NCBI GenBank assembly: GCA_965200265.1
Contig: OZ241357.1
Coordinates: 992,001 to 1,056,000 of the forward strand
Direction of reading: 5' to 3'
Length of the DNA stretch: 64,000 bases
DNA from: UBA2966 sp965200265
GTDB taxonomy: Bacteria; Pseudomonadota; Alphaproteobacteria; UBA2966
Shown here: in pieces, positions 34,701 through 43,772 of the stretch
How positions within the stretch are numbered: position 1 is the first letter of the stretch
How the letters are laid out: each line of letters begins with the position of its first letter
Made by a program: the position numbers and the translations under genes
The notes under the pieces: model-generated
Database searches by the model: none
The model's input: only the letters and a program-made list of their open reading frames with translations
What the model was told of the DNA's origin: nothing

Positions 34701-34919
34701 CCGCTGTTCGGCAAGCTCTTCGTGGGCAAGGAGGGGGAGGGCGTCTTCGCGATCACCTACGCCATCGACGGACCGATCGGGGAACCGGAAGTCACCGTCA
34801 ATCCGTTGTCGGCCCTGGCGCCCGGGTTCCTGCGGTCGTTGGTGTCCGGCGACTGGGGGTCGGCGGACGGAGCGCCGGAGGATGGGGCGCCGGAGGAGGA
34901 TGCGCCGCGGAGCGAATAG
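31725..34919 (+). CDS. AsmA-like/YhdP-type envelope protein (DUF3971)
   Basis: A 1064-residue protein with one N-terminal membrane helix (VTLWLLAAATAGSAVLFVVAGWLLW) and a very long beta-rich periplasmic part. The C-terminus has the AsmA-like signature (FKIANMPVLARLLTVASLTGIANLFDGEGISFARFEAPF, then ALGVTLEGTLDRPHDRIALRGTLVPSYTLNSLLGNVPLFGKLF). Such repeating-beta-groove proteins are thought to carry phospholipids between the two membranes. Divergent from glnE with 38 bp between starts. The GTG at 31797 is an alternative start that keeps the membrane helix. Confidence 0.85.
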   Translation: MTAVKARADRRFPGSHFGIRRGEAVIASIGKVTLWLLAAATAGSAVLFVVAGWLLWSGPVSLRPLVPYVRDALNGGVQGIRVDLDDTVLAWAGWERAVDVRVLGARLLDTENRVIAGVPEISLGVSGVALLGGRLAFTRIELLRPRITLFRDEQGAFGIGTDDDAGEDAGIVIASLVDRLRARREAGASTELLSRVGVRDARVILVDRVLNRTLRSTGVGVSLTQDAAGISGRVSGLLELDGVATPVTARLSHVRDSGKVAVNVRVSALEPRRLTAYHPSLSGLEGIGTPVDGAVDLTLGAGGIVGAVAFDLVAHPGRVRLPRYFDDDLTLRRLAVKGRVLEGLAGVRFDDLFLDLGDASASASVSIDFGERPAVALEGSFENLPVDALRRYWPNDFLSRSRDWVAARFSGGKIARGAVRLEVSPETRVGRGLREDALDLALDFEGVSARYLPGMPRLVDARGSMRMTGSTIALAVDGGRVGEVAISEGDVRVEGLSTPDKTVHVEFVGSGEVSDVLTVLAHAPFRLLESDRIRPETVSGSSATRVRLELPLKPGLQGHEVKYVAAANLQGLGVSPLAGDRALADGDMLVRLDTNGIDASGAASIDGVPFEFEWRQAFRPAGAAAGSLSLTASLDDGHRRTLGLPSLPRVAGVTPVDARIRTEGRKIVGVDATADLTAARLDVPELVWSKPAGAGATLRMDAAPPGEGGGWAASFELSGPGLKAVGRGRLDAGNEMRSLDLSLLEVGETSVSVSVRPRAPEGFVIAVEGRRLDMGPYVAGLSGAGNSRPIPPLVLSVRVGEVLIDDRRGLADVNGRAVHSGASWREIEAEGVLTGGASVRVSLGDGAGGSRLAVNSDDAGALAKALGVFDGVVGGRLELTAAIDETLPSRPVSGRIGIDGFKIANMPVLARLLTVASLTGIANLFDGEGISFARFEAPFDLRDGRLEIGEARAVGPALGVTLEGTLDRPHDRIALRGTLVPSYTLNSLLGNVPLFGKLFVGKEGEGVFAITYAIDGPIGEPEVTVNPLSALAPGFLRSLVSGDWGSADGAPEDGAPEEDAPRSE

Positions 34920-34966
34920 ACGCGGTTTCCGCTCCCGGACCGATGCCGCCCGCCTGTGACGGCCGC

Positions 34967-36223
34967 CTATGACGGCCTGACCAGCGCGTGCCGTTTCCTT
35001 CCGGCCGACAGCTTGATCGAGCCTTCGGCCCGCAAGTGTTCCAGCGTGACCGGTTGCGTCTCGTCTCCGACGGCGACGTCGTTGATGCGTCCGCCGCCGC
35101 CCTTGATGAGGCGGCGCGCCTCGCCGCGGCTCGGACAGAGGCCGGCGCGATGAAACAGCTCGAACGCCGCCACGCCGGCGCTCAGTTCGGCGTGCGGCAC
35201 GTCGATTCCCGGCAGGTTCCCGCTCGATCCGCCGCCTTCGAACGTATCGCGGGCCGTCTCCGCGGCCGTCCGCGACGCCTCCGGGCCGTGGCAGAGGTCG
35301 GTGGCCTCGTTCGCGAGGATCCTTTTCGCCTCGTTGATCTCCTCGCCCCGAAGGGAGTCGAGGCGTTCGATCTCGTCGAGCGGCAGTTCGGTGAACAGGC
35401 GCAGGAACCTGCCGACGTCGGCGTCGTCCGTGTTGCGCCAGAACTGCCAGTAGTCGTAGGCGGAGAGCATGTCCCCGTTCAGCCACACGGCGCCGTCCGC
35501 CGTCTTCCCCATCTTCTCGCCGGACGACGCGATCAGCAGCGGGGAGGTCAGGCCGTAAAGCGTCCGGTCGTCCACGCGGCGGCCGAGCTCGACGCCGTTG
35601 ACGATGTTGCCCCACTGGTCCGAGCCGCCGATCTGCAGGACGCAGCCGTGGCGCCGGGCGAGCTCCAGAAAATCGTAGGCCTGCAGCACCATGTAGTTGA
35701 ACTCGAGGAAGCTGAGCGGTTGCTCCCTGTCGAGGCGCCGCTTCACGCTGTCCATGGCGAGCATACGGTTCACGGAGAAGCGGGAGCCGAACTCCCGCAG
35801 GAACGGGATGTATTCGAGGGCGTCGAGCCAGTCGGCGTTGTCGACCATCAGGGCGTCGGCGGGACCGTCCCCGAACTCGAGGAACCGCGCGAACGTCCGT
35901 TCGATGCCCGTCTTGTTGGCGGCGATCTCCGCCTCGGAGAGGATTCGCCTTCCTTCCTCCTTGCCCGAGGGGTCGCCGACCTTCGTGGTGCCGCCGCCCA
36001 TGAGCACGATGGGCCGGTGTCCGGCGCGCTGAAGGCGCCGAAGCATCATGATTCCCACGAGATTTCCGACGTGCAGGCTGGGCGCGGTGCAGTCGAAGCC
36101 TTCATACGCGGTCAGCGTTCCCGCGGACGCCAGCTGGTCGAGGCCGTCCATGTCCGTGCACTGGTGGACGCAGCCGCGCGCCGTCAGCACGCGCAGGAGC
36201 TCGGACTTCGGTTGTCGTGGCAT
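34967..36223 (-). CDS. tyrS: Tyrosyl-tRNA synthetase
   Basis: At 418 residues this is the usual length. The HIGH-like motif reads PSLHVGN and the KMSKS-like motif reads GEKMGKT. Tyrosine-binding parts are GFDCTAPSLH and QIGGSDQWGN, and the C-terminal S4 RNA-binding domain is present (PSRGEARRLIKGGGGRIND). I took the ATG at 36223 as start, because upstream codons are outside the conserved N-terminus. It is divergent to anmK, a frequent neighbour pair in alphaproteobacteria. Confidence 0.97.
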   Translation of the reverse strand: MPRQPKSELLRVLTARGCVHQCTDMDGLDQLASAGTLTAYEGFDCTAPSLHVGNLVGIMMLRRLQRAGHRPIVLMGGGTTKVGDPSGKEEGRRILSEAEIAANKTGIERTFARFLEFGDGPADALMVDNADWLDALEYIPFLREFGSRFSVNRMLAMDSVKRRLDREQPLSFLEFNYMVLQAYDFLELARRHGCVLQIGGSDQWGNIVNGVELGRRVDDRTLYGLTSPLLIASSGEKMGKTADGAVWLNGDMLSAYDYWQFWRNTDDADVGRFLRLFTELPLDEIERLDSLRGEEINEAKRILANEATDLCHGPEASRTAAETARDTFEGGGSSGNLPGIDVPHAELSAGVAAFELFHRAGLCPSRGEARRLIKGGGGRINDVAVGDETQPVTLEHLRAEGSIKLSAGRKRHALVRPS

Positions 36224-36399
36224 CGTCGGCAGCCGGGATTCGTTACCATGCCGTTCGCGCCCGTCGGTTTCGCCGTTCGCCGCGGCGGGCGCGCGAAAGC
36301 GCGAAAGGGGATGGGCCTGGGGCGGCGTCCGGCCGTGTAACACGAACCCCGGACCGCGACAACACCGCGCGCGGACCCCCCGGCAGGGAGGCCAGTTCG

Positions 36400-37527
36400 A
36401 TGGGCGCTCGTTCGTTTTCGACGATGACCGCGCTCGGCTTGATGAGCGGGACCTCGCGGGACGGAATCGATGCCGCGATCGTGCGCACGGACGGCATATC
36501 CGTGTTCGGGCGCGGCCCGTCTTCGACGACGCCTTACGAGGAGGCGTTCCGGCAACGGCTGGCCGCCGCGGTCGGCGGCGAGGGAAAGCTCTCCGACGTG
36601 GAGTCCGAGTTGACGATGAGGCATGTCGCCGTCATTCATGATCTGCTCAAGGAAAATTCCATAACGTTTTCCGAAATAGACGTAATCGGGTTTCACGGAC
36701 ATACGATTCTTCACGCGCCGGAGGCGGGCCGGACGCGCCGGATCGGCGACGGCCGGCTGCTGGCGAGGATGACCGGCGTTCCGGTGGTCGACGATTTCCG
36801 CGCCGCCGACGTCGCGGCGGGCGGGCAGGGCGCGCCGCTCGCCCCCGTCTATCATTGGGCTCTCGCGCGGGCGCTTCCGAAACCGTTGGCGATCCTCAAC
36901 CTGGGTGGCGTGGCCAACGTGACCTGGATCGGCGAGGCGCCGGCCGTCTCCCCAACGTCCGGTGCGACGGGGCCGGCCGCGGCGGAAATCCTGGCGTTCG
37001 ACACCGGGCCGGGAAACGCCCTGCTCGACGACTGGGTCGGGTCGCGGACGGACGCGCCGTTCGACCGGGACGGCGCGCTCGCGTCCACGGGCCGGGTCGG
37101 CGCGCCGGCCCTGGAGACGCTCATGAGCCATCCGTATTTCTCGCTTCCGCCGCCGAAATCCCTCGACCGCGACGCGTTCTCGCTCGCGGCGGTCGACGCA
37201 CTCTCGCCGGAGGACGGCGCGGCGACGCTGACGGCGTTCACGGCCGAGGCCGTTCGGGCGGCGCTCGGGCGTCTTCCCGAGGCGCCGCCGCGCTGGCTGG
37301 TCGCCGGCGGCGGGCGGCGCAACGCGGCGCTGATGAACGAACTGGCGGCCCGGATCGGCGCTCCGGTCGAGCCGGTGGAGGCGGTGGGATGGGACGGCGC
37401 CGCACTGGAGGCGGAAGCGTTCGCGTACCTCGCCGTCCGGACCGTGCGGGAACTGCCTTCGAGCTGGCCCGCGACGACGGGTGTCCGGCGTCCTTGCGTG
37501 GGCGGGGTCGTCCACCGCCCCGCGTGA
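36400..37527 (+). CDS. anmK: Anhydro-N-acetylmuramic acid kinase
   Basis: This 375-residue murein-recycling kinase has the ATP site GLMSGTSRDGIDAAIV, IGFHGHTILH, the base DFRAADVAAGGQGAPLAPVYH with the catalytic aspartate, ILNLGGVANVTWI, FDTGPGNALLDDWV and VAGGGRRNAALM. It converts 1,6-anhydroMurNAc to MurNAc-6-phosphate. The start at 36400 fits the alignment (MTALGLMSGTS follows closely) and has GGGAGG upstream. Confidence 0.95.
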   Translation: MGARSFSTMTALGLMSGTSRDGIDAAIVRTDGISVFGRGPSSTTPYEEAFRQRLAAAVGGEGKLSDVESELTMRHVAVIHDLLKENSITFSEIDVIGFHGHTILHAPEAGRTRRIGDGRLLARMTGVPVVDDFRAADVAAGGQGAPLAPVYHWALARALPKPLAILNLGGVANVTWIGEAPAVSPTSGATGPAAAEILAFDTGPGNALLDDWVGSRTDAPFDRDGALASTGRVGAPALETLMSHPYFSLPPPKSLDRDAFSLAAVDALSPEDGAATLTAFTAEAVRAALGRLPEAPPRWLVAGGGRRNAALMNELAARIGAPVEPVEAVGWDGAALEAEAFAYLAVRTVRELPSSWPATTGVRRPCVGGVVHRPA

Positions 37528-37560
37528 TCGGGAGCGCCGGGACGGTTCCGGGGCGGACGC

Positions 37561-38202
37561 TCAGGCGACGGCCGTCGTCAGGTACCGTTCGACCTGGATA
37601 TCGAGGTCAGGCAGCTTCTCCTCGAAGAAGTGGTTGGCGCCGGCGATGGTCTCGTAGGTGATCTCGATGCCGCGCTGGCTCTGGAGTTTGGCCGCCAGCT
37701 TCTCGACCTCTTCGGTCGGCACGATGTCGTCGTTGGCGCCGTGGACGATCAGTCCCGACGCCGGGCACGGGGCTAGAAAGCTGAAGTCGAGCACGTTGGC
37801 GGGTGGCGCAACCGAAATGAAGCTGTCGATTTCGGGACGGCGCATGAGCAGCTGCATGGAGATCCAGGCGCCGAACGAGAAGCCCGCGACCCAGCACGCG
37901 GAAGCGTTCGGGTTGGAGGTCTGGAGCCAGTCGAGCGCCGAGGCGGCGTCGGACAGCTCGCCCTGGCCGTTGTCGAACGCGCCCTGGCTCTTCCCGACGC
38001 CCCGGAAGTTGAACCTGAGCGCCGAGAACCCCTTGCGCGCGAACGCATGAAACAGGTTGTACACGACCTTGTTGTTCATGGTCCCGCCGAATTGGGGATG
38101 CGGGTGAAGGATCAGCGCGATGGGCGACCGATCGGCGTTCGGCTGGTGATGGTAGCGGCCTTCGAGCCGGCCTTCGGGACCGACGATGTTGACTTCGGGC
38201 AT
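37561..38202 (-). CDS. Alpha/beta hydrolase
   Basis: This 213-residue hydrolase has ALILHPHPQFGGTMNNKVVYNLFHAF, LRFNFRGVGKSQG, the nucleophile elbow AGFSFGAW (Ser), the acid in VHGANDDIVP and the His in AGANHFFEEK. The HPHP...MNNKVV pattern is that of the small group often sitting beside cysteine desulfurase genes in alphaproteobacteria, which matches its place upstream of the cysE-desulfurase pair here. The substrate is unknown. Confidence 0.87.
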   Translation of the reverse strand: MPEVNIVGPEGRLEGRYHHQPNADRSPIALILHPHPQFGGTMNNKVVYNLFHAFARKGFSALRFNFRGVGKSQGAFDNGQGELSDAASALDWLQTSNPNASACWVAGFSFGAWISMQLLMRRPEIDSFISVAPPANVLDFSFLAPCPASGLIVHGANDDIVPTEEVEKLAAKLQSQRGIEITYETIAGANHFFEEKLPDLDIQVERYLTTAVA

Positions 38203-38404
38203 TCGTCCTCCAAGCGCGGCGCGACGACCGTGGTCCCGTTCCGGCGCACCCGCCGCGGACACGCGCGAGGCGGACACGGCGCGCCGCGCGGCGGCCGGGG
38301 CGGCGCTCCGAACCGGTTCGAATCGTTGACTGGGACGTACGGCCGACCTATACCGGAGCAAGGTCGGGTGCCGAATGCCTTTCGACGACCTGTCGCGGGC
38401 CCGA

Positions 38405-38432
38405 TTCGAAGATGTGCCGGTACCCTGATAAT
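38405..38432 (+). promoter_or_regulatory. Possible promoter of the cysE gene
   Basis: A -10-like GATAAT (38427-38432) lies 16 nt after the weak -35 TTCGAA (38405-38410), in an otherwise GC-rich stretch. It would give a leader of only about 10 nt to the ATG at 38448. Confidence 0.35.
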
Positions 38433-38447
38433 ACAGTGGGGAAGCCA

Positions 38448-39206
38448 ATGTTCAATACCATTGGCGCGGACGTCCGGGCGATTTTCGAACGCGACCCGGC
38501 GGTGCGGTCCAGGCTCGAGGTGGTCCTCTGCTATCCGGGATTCCACGCCGTCCTGTTCTATCGCGTCGCGCACGCGCTGTGGTCGCGCGGCTGGAAGCTG
38601 CCGGGCCGGCTCGTCTCCCACCTGGGCCGGTTCCTCACCGGGATCGAGATCCACCCGGGCGCGCGCATCGGCCGGGGCTTCTTCATCGACCACGGGATGG
38701 GCGTCGTCGTCGGCGAGACCTCGGTCATCGGCGACAACGTGACCCTCTACCACGACGTGACGCTGGGCGGCATCGCTCCCGCGGTCGACAGCCAGGCCCA
38801 GGTGAACGAGAAGCGGCATCCGACCCTGGACGACGGCGCCATCGTCGGGTCGGGCGCTCAGGTCCTCGGCCCGATCGTCGTCGGCGCCAACGCCCGGATC
38901 GGCGCGAATTCCGTCGTTCTCAAGGACGTCGCGCCCGGCGGGACGGTCGTCGGCATTCCCGCGCGTCCGGCGGGCGCGGCCGCGAAGCGTGAAGCCGGGC
39001 AGCGCTTCGATCCCTACGGCACGCCCGTCGACGAGGATGCGGATCCGATCGCCCGCAGGATCGACGCCTTGCTGGACGAGGTTCAGTCCCTCGGCGCGCG
39101 CGTGGCGGAGCTGGAGGAGCGGTCGGGCGACCGCGACGGCGTCATGTCGTGGCGGCCCGGCTCCGAAGACGCCGGGGACGCCGCCTCCGGGGATGCGCCC
39201 GACTGA
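38448..39206 (+). CDS. cysE: Serine O-acetyltransferase
   Basis: This 252-residue left-handed beta-helix acetyltransferase has the SAT block GIEIHPGARIGRGFFIDHGMGVVVGETSVIGDNVTLYHDVTLGG, including the catalytic His/Asp in IDHGMG and HDVTLGG, then PTLDDGAIVGSGAQVLGPI. It makes O-acetylserine for cysteine synthesis. A helical C-terminal extension (about residues 195-252) is coiled-coil-like. It is followed by a cysteine desulfurase, so the two genes join cysteine formation and sulfur use. Confidence 0.94.
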   Translation: MFNTIGADVRAIFERDPAVRSRLEVVLCYPGFHAVLFYRVAHALWSRGWKLPGRLVSHLGRFLTGIEIHPGARIGRGFFIDHGMGVVVGETSVIGDNVTLYHDVTLGGIAPAVDSQAQVNEKRHPTLDDGAIVGSGAQVLGPIVVGANARIGANSVVLKDVAPGGTVVGIPARPAGAAAKREAGQRFDPYGTPVDEDADPIARRIDALLDEVQSLGARVAELEERSGDRDGVMSWRPGSEDAGDAASGDAPD

Positions 39207-39290
39207 CCGCGACCGGGCGGCTACCGCTCGGGAAAGGGCGGGTGGCGGCGACCGGCCGGGGAAGCGGTTTCCGAGCGGGCGTCCACGGCG

Positions 39291-40496
39291 ATGACCGGGC
39301 GGCATCCCGCGTATCTCGACTACAACGCCACCGCGCCGGTTCGGCCGGAGGTGGCGCGGGCCGTCGCCTCGGCCCTCGAGGCGGGCGGGAACCCGTCGTC
39401 GGTGCACGGGCCCGGTCGCGCGGCCAGGGCCAGGGTCGAGGCCGCGCGCGAGGCGGTGGCCCGCCTCGTCGGTGCGTCCCCGCGCTCCGTCGTCTTCACC
39501 AGCGGCGGCACCGAGGCGAACAACATGGCGTTGCGCGGCGCGGCGGCGCGGGGACGGCCTCTCGTGGCGTCCGCCATCGAGCACGATTCGGTGCTGGCCG
39601 CCGTCGGGTCCGGGTCCGCAGCGCGGGCGGGATCGTCGATACCCGTCGGTCGCGACGGGGTGGTCGACGTCGTGGCGCTCGATCGCGAGTTGCGACGGCT
39701 GCCCGCGGGCGCGCTGGTCTCGGTGATGATCGCGAACAACGAGACCGGCGTGATTCAACCGATCGCCGAAGTGGTCGCGGCGGCGAGGGCGCACGGCGCC
39801 ACGGTGCATTGCGACAGCGTGCAGGGGCCGGGAAAGATCGCCGTGGACTTCGACCGCCTCGGCGTCGACGCGATGTCCCTGTCGGCGCACAAGTTCGGCG
39901 GCCCCCAGGGCGTCGGGGCGCTGGTGGCGCGGGACGGCGCCGAGGCGCTGGAGGCGATGCTTCTCGGCGGCGGGCAGGAGCATGGCCGGCGGGCCGGCAC
40001 CGAAAACGTCCCCGGGATCGTGGGGTTCGGCGTGGCCGCCGAGAGCGCGCTGGCGGACGCGGAAACGCCGGGCCGTGTCGAAGGGCTGCGCGACGGGCTG
40101 GAGGACCGGATACGCTCGATCGCCGGCGACGAAATCGTCGTCGGCTCCACCGCGGCGCGCCTGCCCAACACGTCGTGCATCGCCATGCCCGGCGTGCCGG
40201 CGGAGACGCAGGTCATGGCCTTCGATCTCGATGGCGTCGGCGTGAGCGCCGGGTCGGCCTGTTCCTCGGGCAAGGTGGCGCGCTCCCACGTCCTCGCCGC
40301 CATGGGACTGCCGGAAGACCGGGCCGGCTGCGCCGTCCGGGTCAGTCTCGGCTGGGCCTCCCGGTCCGCGGACGTGGACCGGTTCGTTGATGCCTGGGAG
40401 AAGCTGTACCGGCGGCTCGCGGGCCGCGGCGCCGCCCGGCGGCGGAGCCGTCAGGAAGGCTCGGCCGGCGGCGGAGTCTCGTACCGGCCCGTGTAG
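39291..40496 (+). CDS. Cysteine desulfurase (NifS/IscS type)
   Basis: This 401-residue PLP enzyme has LDYNATAPVRPEV, TSGGTEANNMAL, ANNETGVIQP, the PLP lysine in LSAHKFGGPQGVGAL and the active-site cysteine in SAGSACSSGKV. It mobilises sulfur from cysteine for Fe-S clusters or other cofactors. The short segment around the active cysteine is typical of class I (NifS/IscS) enzymes, not SufS. The last 46 bases overlap, tail to tail, the convergent phosphodiesterase gene. Confidence 0.93.
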   Translation: MTGRHPAYLDYNATAPVRPEVARAVASALEAGGNPSSVHGPGRAARARVEAAREAVARLVGASPRSVVFTSGGTEANNMALRGAAARGRPLVASAIEHDSVLAAVGSGSAARAGSSIPVGRDGVVDVVALDRELRRLPAGALVSVMIANNETGVIQPIAEVVAAARAHGATVHCDSVQGPGKIAVDFDRLGVDAMSLSAHKFGGPQGVGALVARDGAEALEAMLLGGGQEHGRRAGTENVPGIVGFGVAAESALADAETPGRVEGLRDGLEDRIRSIAGDEIVVGSTAARLPNTSCIAMPGVPAETQVMAFDLDGVGVSAGSACSSGKVARSHVLAAMGLPEDRAGCAVRVSLGWASRSADVDRFVDAWEKLYRRLAGRGAARRRSRQEGSAGGGVSYRPV

Positions 40497-41257
40497 GACG
40501 TGTGGCTGACGATGCCGGTGTCCGGCCGCCACAGATGGAGGTGGCAGGCCGGGGGCTCCATGACGATCCGCTGCTTGGCCCCTTCGAGCATGTTCAGCCC
40601 CATCTGATGGGCGGTGCTCGGCGCCACGCTGAGGACGGCGCCGTGCCAGCGCGCGGTGACCGGGCGGTGCAGGTGGCCGCAGACGATCCGCTCGACGTTT
40701 GGGTGGCCCTCCACGATGGCCCCCATTTCCCGGGCGCCGGCGCCGAAACCGTGCCGGTCCATGCCGCTGATCCCGCTCTTCATGGGCGGGTGGTGCATGA
40801 ATATCAGCGTCGGCCTGCCGGGCTCCTCCGCCAGGCGGTCGGACAGCCATCGGAGCCGCTCCTCGCACAGTTCGCCGCCGATCTTCCCCGGGATCACCGT
40901 GTCGAGGGCGATCAGACGCACCGGCCAGTCGTCGATCGCGTAGTGCAGGAACCCGCCTCCGCGCGGCAGGTATCCCTGGTCCGCGAAGGCTTGCGACAGG
41001 GCCGCGCGGTCGTCGTGGTTGCCGGGGATGACGTAGACGGGAACGCCGATGGGCGCCAGGATCCCGCGCAGGCGTTCGTATTCCTCCGGCAGTCCCCGGT
41101 CGACGAGATCGCCCGTCGCCAGCACGACGTCCGGCGGCGGGTCGAGGGACGCGACGTGCGCGACCGCCGTCTCCAGGAACGCCGCCGTGCGGAACCTCTC
41201 GTCCATGCGCCCGCCCGGGAGCCCGATGTGGAAGTCCGTGATCTGCGCGGCGATCAT
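40451..41257 (-). CDS. Metallophosphoesterase (CpdA/Icc type phosphodiesterase)
   Basis: This 268-residue protein carries the metal-site motifs of calcineurin-like phosphodiesterases: QITDFH, LATGDLVDRG, PGNHDDR, MHHPP and GHLHRP. It is close to cyclic-AMP phosphodiesterases of the CpdA group, but DTD-like bis-metal sites occur in other members too. One key deviation is TDFH for the more common 'SDxH' (Asp kept). The start at 41257 places the first motif six residues in. Confidence 0.86.
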   Translation of the reverse strand: MIAAQITDFHIGLPGGRMDERFRTAAFLETAVAHVASLDPPPDVVLATGDLVDRGLPEEYERLRGILAPIGVPVYVIPGNHDDRAALSQAFADQGYLPRGGGFLHYAIDDWPVRLIALDTVIPGKIGGELCEERLRWLSDRLAEEPGRPTLIFMHHPPMKSGISGMDRHGFGAGAREMGAIVEGHPNVERIVCGHLHRPVTARWHGAVLSVAPSTAHQMGLNMLEGAKQRIVMEPPACHLHLWRPDTGIVSHTSYTGRYETPPPAEPS

Positions 41258-41341
41258 CGTGGAGTTTCCGGCCGGTCGCTGGAGGCGGGGAGCGCCGGCC
41301 CGTCCGGGCGCCTGCCCGAACGCCACGGCACTGTTGCCGCC

Positions 41342-42787
41342 TCAGTCGTCGCGGGACCGTGACGGGCGCGCCAGGAACGCCGGCACGTCGTCGGTGACGC
41401 CGAATTTCAGGTCCGCTCCGGCGGTTGCCCCGCGGTCGCGGCGTGTCCCCTTTCGTTCGCGCGTCCTCGCCGAGGGGCGCTTCCCGTTGGCGTCCCGCGT
41501 CCGGGTCCCGGCCTTCGACCCCGGCCGCGCGTCCGCCGCCGGGCCGTTTCCGGCGGCCGCCGATTGGCCGCTCCGGCCGTTCGCCTTTCTCCGGCGGCCG
41601 CGCCGGCTCGGGGAGCGTCCGCGGCCGGTCTCCGGGCTTTCGGACTCGCTTCCGATCCCCGGACTCTCGATCTCGGGGAGGTCCGCGACCCGGATGGCGG
41701 AGCCGATGAGGCGTTCGATGGCGGCCACCAGCTTGCCGTCGTCGGGCGTCGCGATCGTGATGGCGATGCCGGACAGGCCCGCCCGCGCCGTTCGACCGAT
41801 ACGATGGATGTAGTCCTCGGCGTTGAAGGGCACGTCGAAGTTGAGGACGAACGGAAGGCTCGTGATGTCGAGCCCGCGGGCCGCCACGTCGCTGGCCACC
41901 AGCAGGCTTACGTCGCCGTTGCGGAAACCCTCGAGCGTCTCCATCCGCACCGACTGCCGCATGTCGCCGTGGAGGGCCTTGGCGTCGAACCCGTGCCTGT
42001 CGAGTGACCGCGCCACGATGTCGACGTCGCGCTTGCGATTGCAGAAGATCAGCGCCGACCCGACTTCCTCGCGGCGGAGGATCCGGCGCAGCGCCTCGCG
42101 CTTGTCTTCCGGGCGGACCACGACCAGCCGTTGATCGACGTTTTCGGCGGGCGACGCCGGCGGGTCGACGGCCACCTCCTCGGGATCGGTGAGGAACCGC
42201 CCCGCGATGCGCCGGATTTCGGGCATGATGGTGGCGGAGAAGAAAAGGGTCTGCCGCGACGGGGGCAGCAGCTTCACGATGCGTTCGACGTCGGGGATGA
42301 AACCCATGTCGAGCATCCGGTCCGCCTCGTCGATCACCACGAGGCCGACGCCGTTGAGCAGCAGTTTCCCGCGCCCGAAATGGTCGAGCAGGCGCCCGGG
42401 CGTGGCGATGACGACGTCGACGCCGCGGTCGATCTTCTTGTCCTGTTCGTCGAACGAGACGCCGCCGATCAGCAGCGCCGTCGAAAGCTTTCGATACTTG
42501 CCGTAGACCGCGAAGTTCTCGGCGACCTGATCGGCCAGTTCCCGCGTCGGCTCGAGGATCAGCGCGCGCGGCATCCGGGCCCGGGCGCGGCCCGTGGCCA
42601 GCATGTCGATCATCGGCAAGGTGAAGGAGGCGGTCTTGCCCGTGCCGGTCCGCGCACACCCCATGAGGTCGCGGCCCCGGGTCACGAATGGTATCGCTTG
42701 TTCCTGGATCGGTGTCGGGGATCGATACCCCGCTTCGGCGACCGCTTGGAGAACTTCGGAACTCAGGCCAAGATCGGAGAAATTCAT
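41342..42787 (-). CDS. DEAD-box ATP-dependent RNA helicase
   Basis: A 481-residue helicase with the Q motif (YRSPTPIQEQAIPF), P-loop ARTGTGKT, PTRELADQ, the DEAD box variant VIDEADRMLD, SAT and the C-terminal VASDVAARGLD and HRIGRTARAG. The tail after about residue 380 is Arg/Gly/Ser-rich and disordered, as in RhlE-type proteins. The start at 42787 gives MNFSDLGLSSEVLQA, the usual beginning. Confidence 0.95.
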   Translation of the reverse strand: MNFSDLGLSSEVLQAVAEAGYRSPTPIQEQAIPFVTRGRDLMGCARTGTGKTASFTLPMIDMLATGRARARMPRALILEPTRELADQVAENFAVYGKYRKLSTALLIGGVSFDEQDKKIDRGVDVVIATPGRLLDHFGRGKLLLNGVGLVVIDEADRMLDMGFIPDVERIVKLLPPSRQTLFFSATIMPEIRRIAGRFLTDPEEVAVDPPASPAENVDQRLVVVRPEDKREALRRILRREEVGSALIFCNRKRDVDIVARSLDRHGFDAKALHGDMRQSVRMETLEGFRNGDVSLLVASDVAARGLDITSLPFVLNFDVPFNAEDYIHRIGRTARAGLSGIAITIATPDDGKLVAAIERLIGSAIRVADLPEIESPGIGSESESPETGRGRSPSRRGRRRKANGRSGQSAAAGNGPAADARPGSKAGTRTRDANGKRPSARTRERKGTRRDRGATAGADLKFGVTDDVPAFLARPSRSRDD

Positions 42788-43030
42788 GTGTTGCCGGGTG
42801 TCGCGGCGTACCAACGTGACTGTCGGGGCGACCGTCCGGTCGCGGGATAGGGGGCGCAATACTTCAAGCGGCCCTGGATGTCAACCACCTCTCGCGCGGC
42901 CTTTCGCCTGCCGGAGGGCCGGCATCCCGGACCTTCGTCGCCCGGCGCGCTCCTTGCCCGCCGCCGACGTCGTGAATATGGGGATCGAGGCGCACGGCGT
43001 CAAGTGCGGGTGCGGGCGCGGGGGTGTCCG

Positions 43031-43741
43031 ATGAGCGTTTCCGTTCCGTTGCTGGTCCTGCCGGGGCATCTCTGCAATCACCGGCTGTTCGACCATCAGA
43101 CGCGCCATCTGTCCGACGTCGCCGACGTCGCCGTCGCGGACTTGTACGGCACCGACGACGTCCGCGGGCTGGCGGCGGCCGCCGAGGCGCCGATGCCGCG
43201 CGAGTTCGCGGTCCTGGCGAATTCGATGGGCGGCGCCGTCGCGTTCGAGATCATGCGCCGGGTTCCCGAGCGCGTCATCGGTCTCGCCCTCGTCGGCTGC
43301 ACGGCGCGTCCCGAATGGCCGTCCCAGAACGCGCGCCGCCGGCCGGCGGCGGCGCTCGCGGCGCGCGGCGACTTCGAGGCCATCGCCGCGATGTACGCGC
43401 CGGCGTTCTTCCATCCGGAGCGGACCGGAGGCGGCGCCCATGCCCGCGTGCTCCGCCTGATGATCGAGGAGGCCGGCCACGCGGGCTTGCGGAACCAGCA
43501 GAAGGCGTTCGCGAACCGCCCCGACAGCAGGCCGATCCTCCCGGACATCGCGTGCCCGACGTTCGTCCTTTGCGGTCGCGACGATCTCGTCACGCCGCTG
43601 GAGATGTCGGAGGAGATCGCCGCCGGGATTCCCGGCGCCGAACTGGCCGTCCTCGACGCCTGCGGTCACGTTCCGATGCTCGAATGGCCGGAGAAGACGA
43701 CCGGTCTGCTGCGCCGATGGCTCGGTTCGCTACGGGATTGA
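43031..43741 (+). CDS. Alpha/beta hydrolase
   Basis: This 236-residue protein has VLPGHLCNHRLFDHQ, nucleophile ANSMGGAVAFEIM (Ser), FVLCGRDDLVTP and the His in DACGHVPMLEWPE. All members of the catalytic triad are visible. Relatives are often esterases or BioH-like; I cannot name the substrate. Separated from the next gene, on the opposite strand, by 31 bp. Confidence 0.88.
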   Translation: MSVSVPLLVLPGHLCNHRLFDHQTRHLSDVADVAVADLYGTDDVRGLAAAAEAPMPREFAVLANSMGGAVAFEIMRRVPERVIGLALVGCTARPEWPSQNARRRPAAALAARGDFEAIAAMYAPAFFHPERTGGGAHARVLRLMIEEAGHAGLRNQQKAFANRPDSRPILPDIACPTFVLCGRDDLVTPLEMSEEIAAGIPGAELAVLDACGHVPMLEWPEKTTGLLRRWLGSLRD

Positions 43742-43772
43742 CGTCGGGCCGGCACGTAGGGAGATAGTTCAA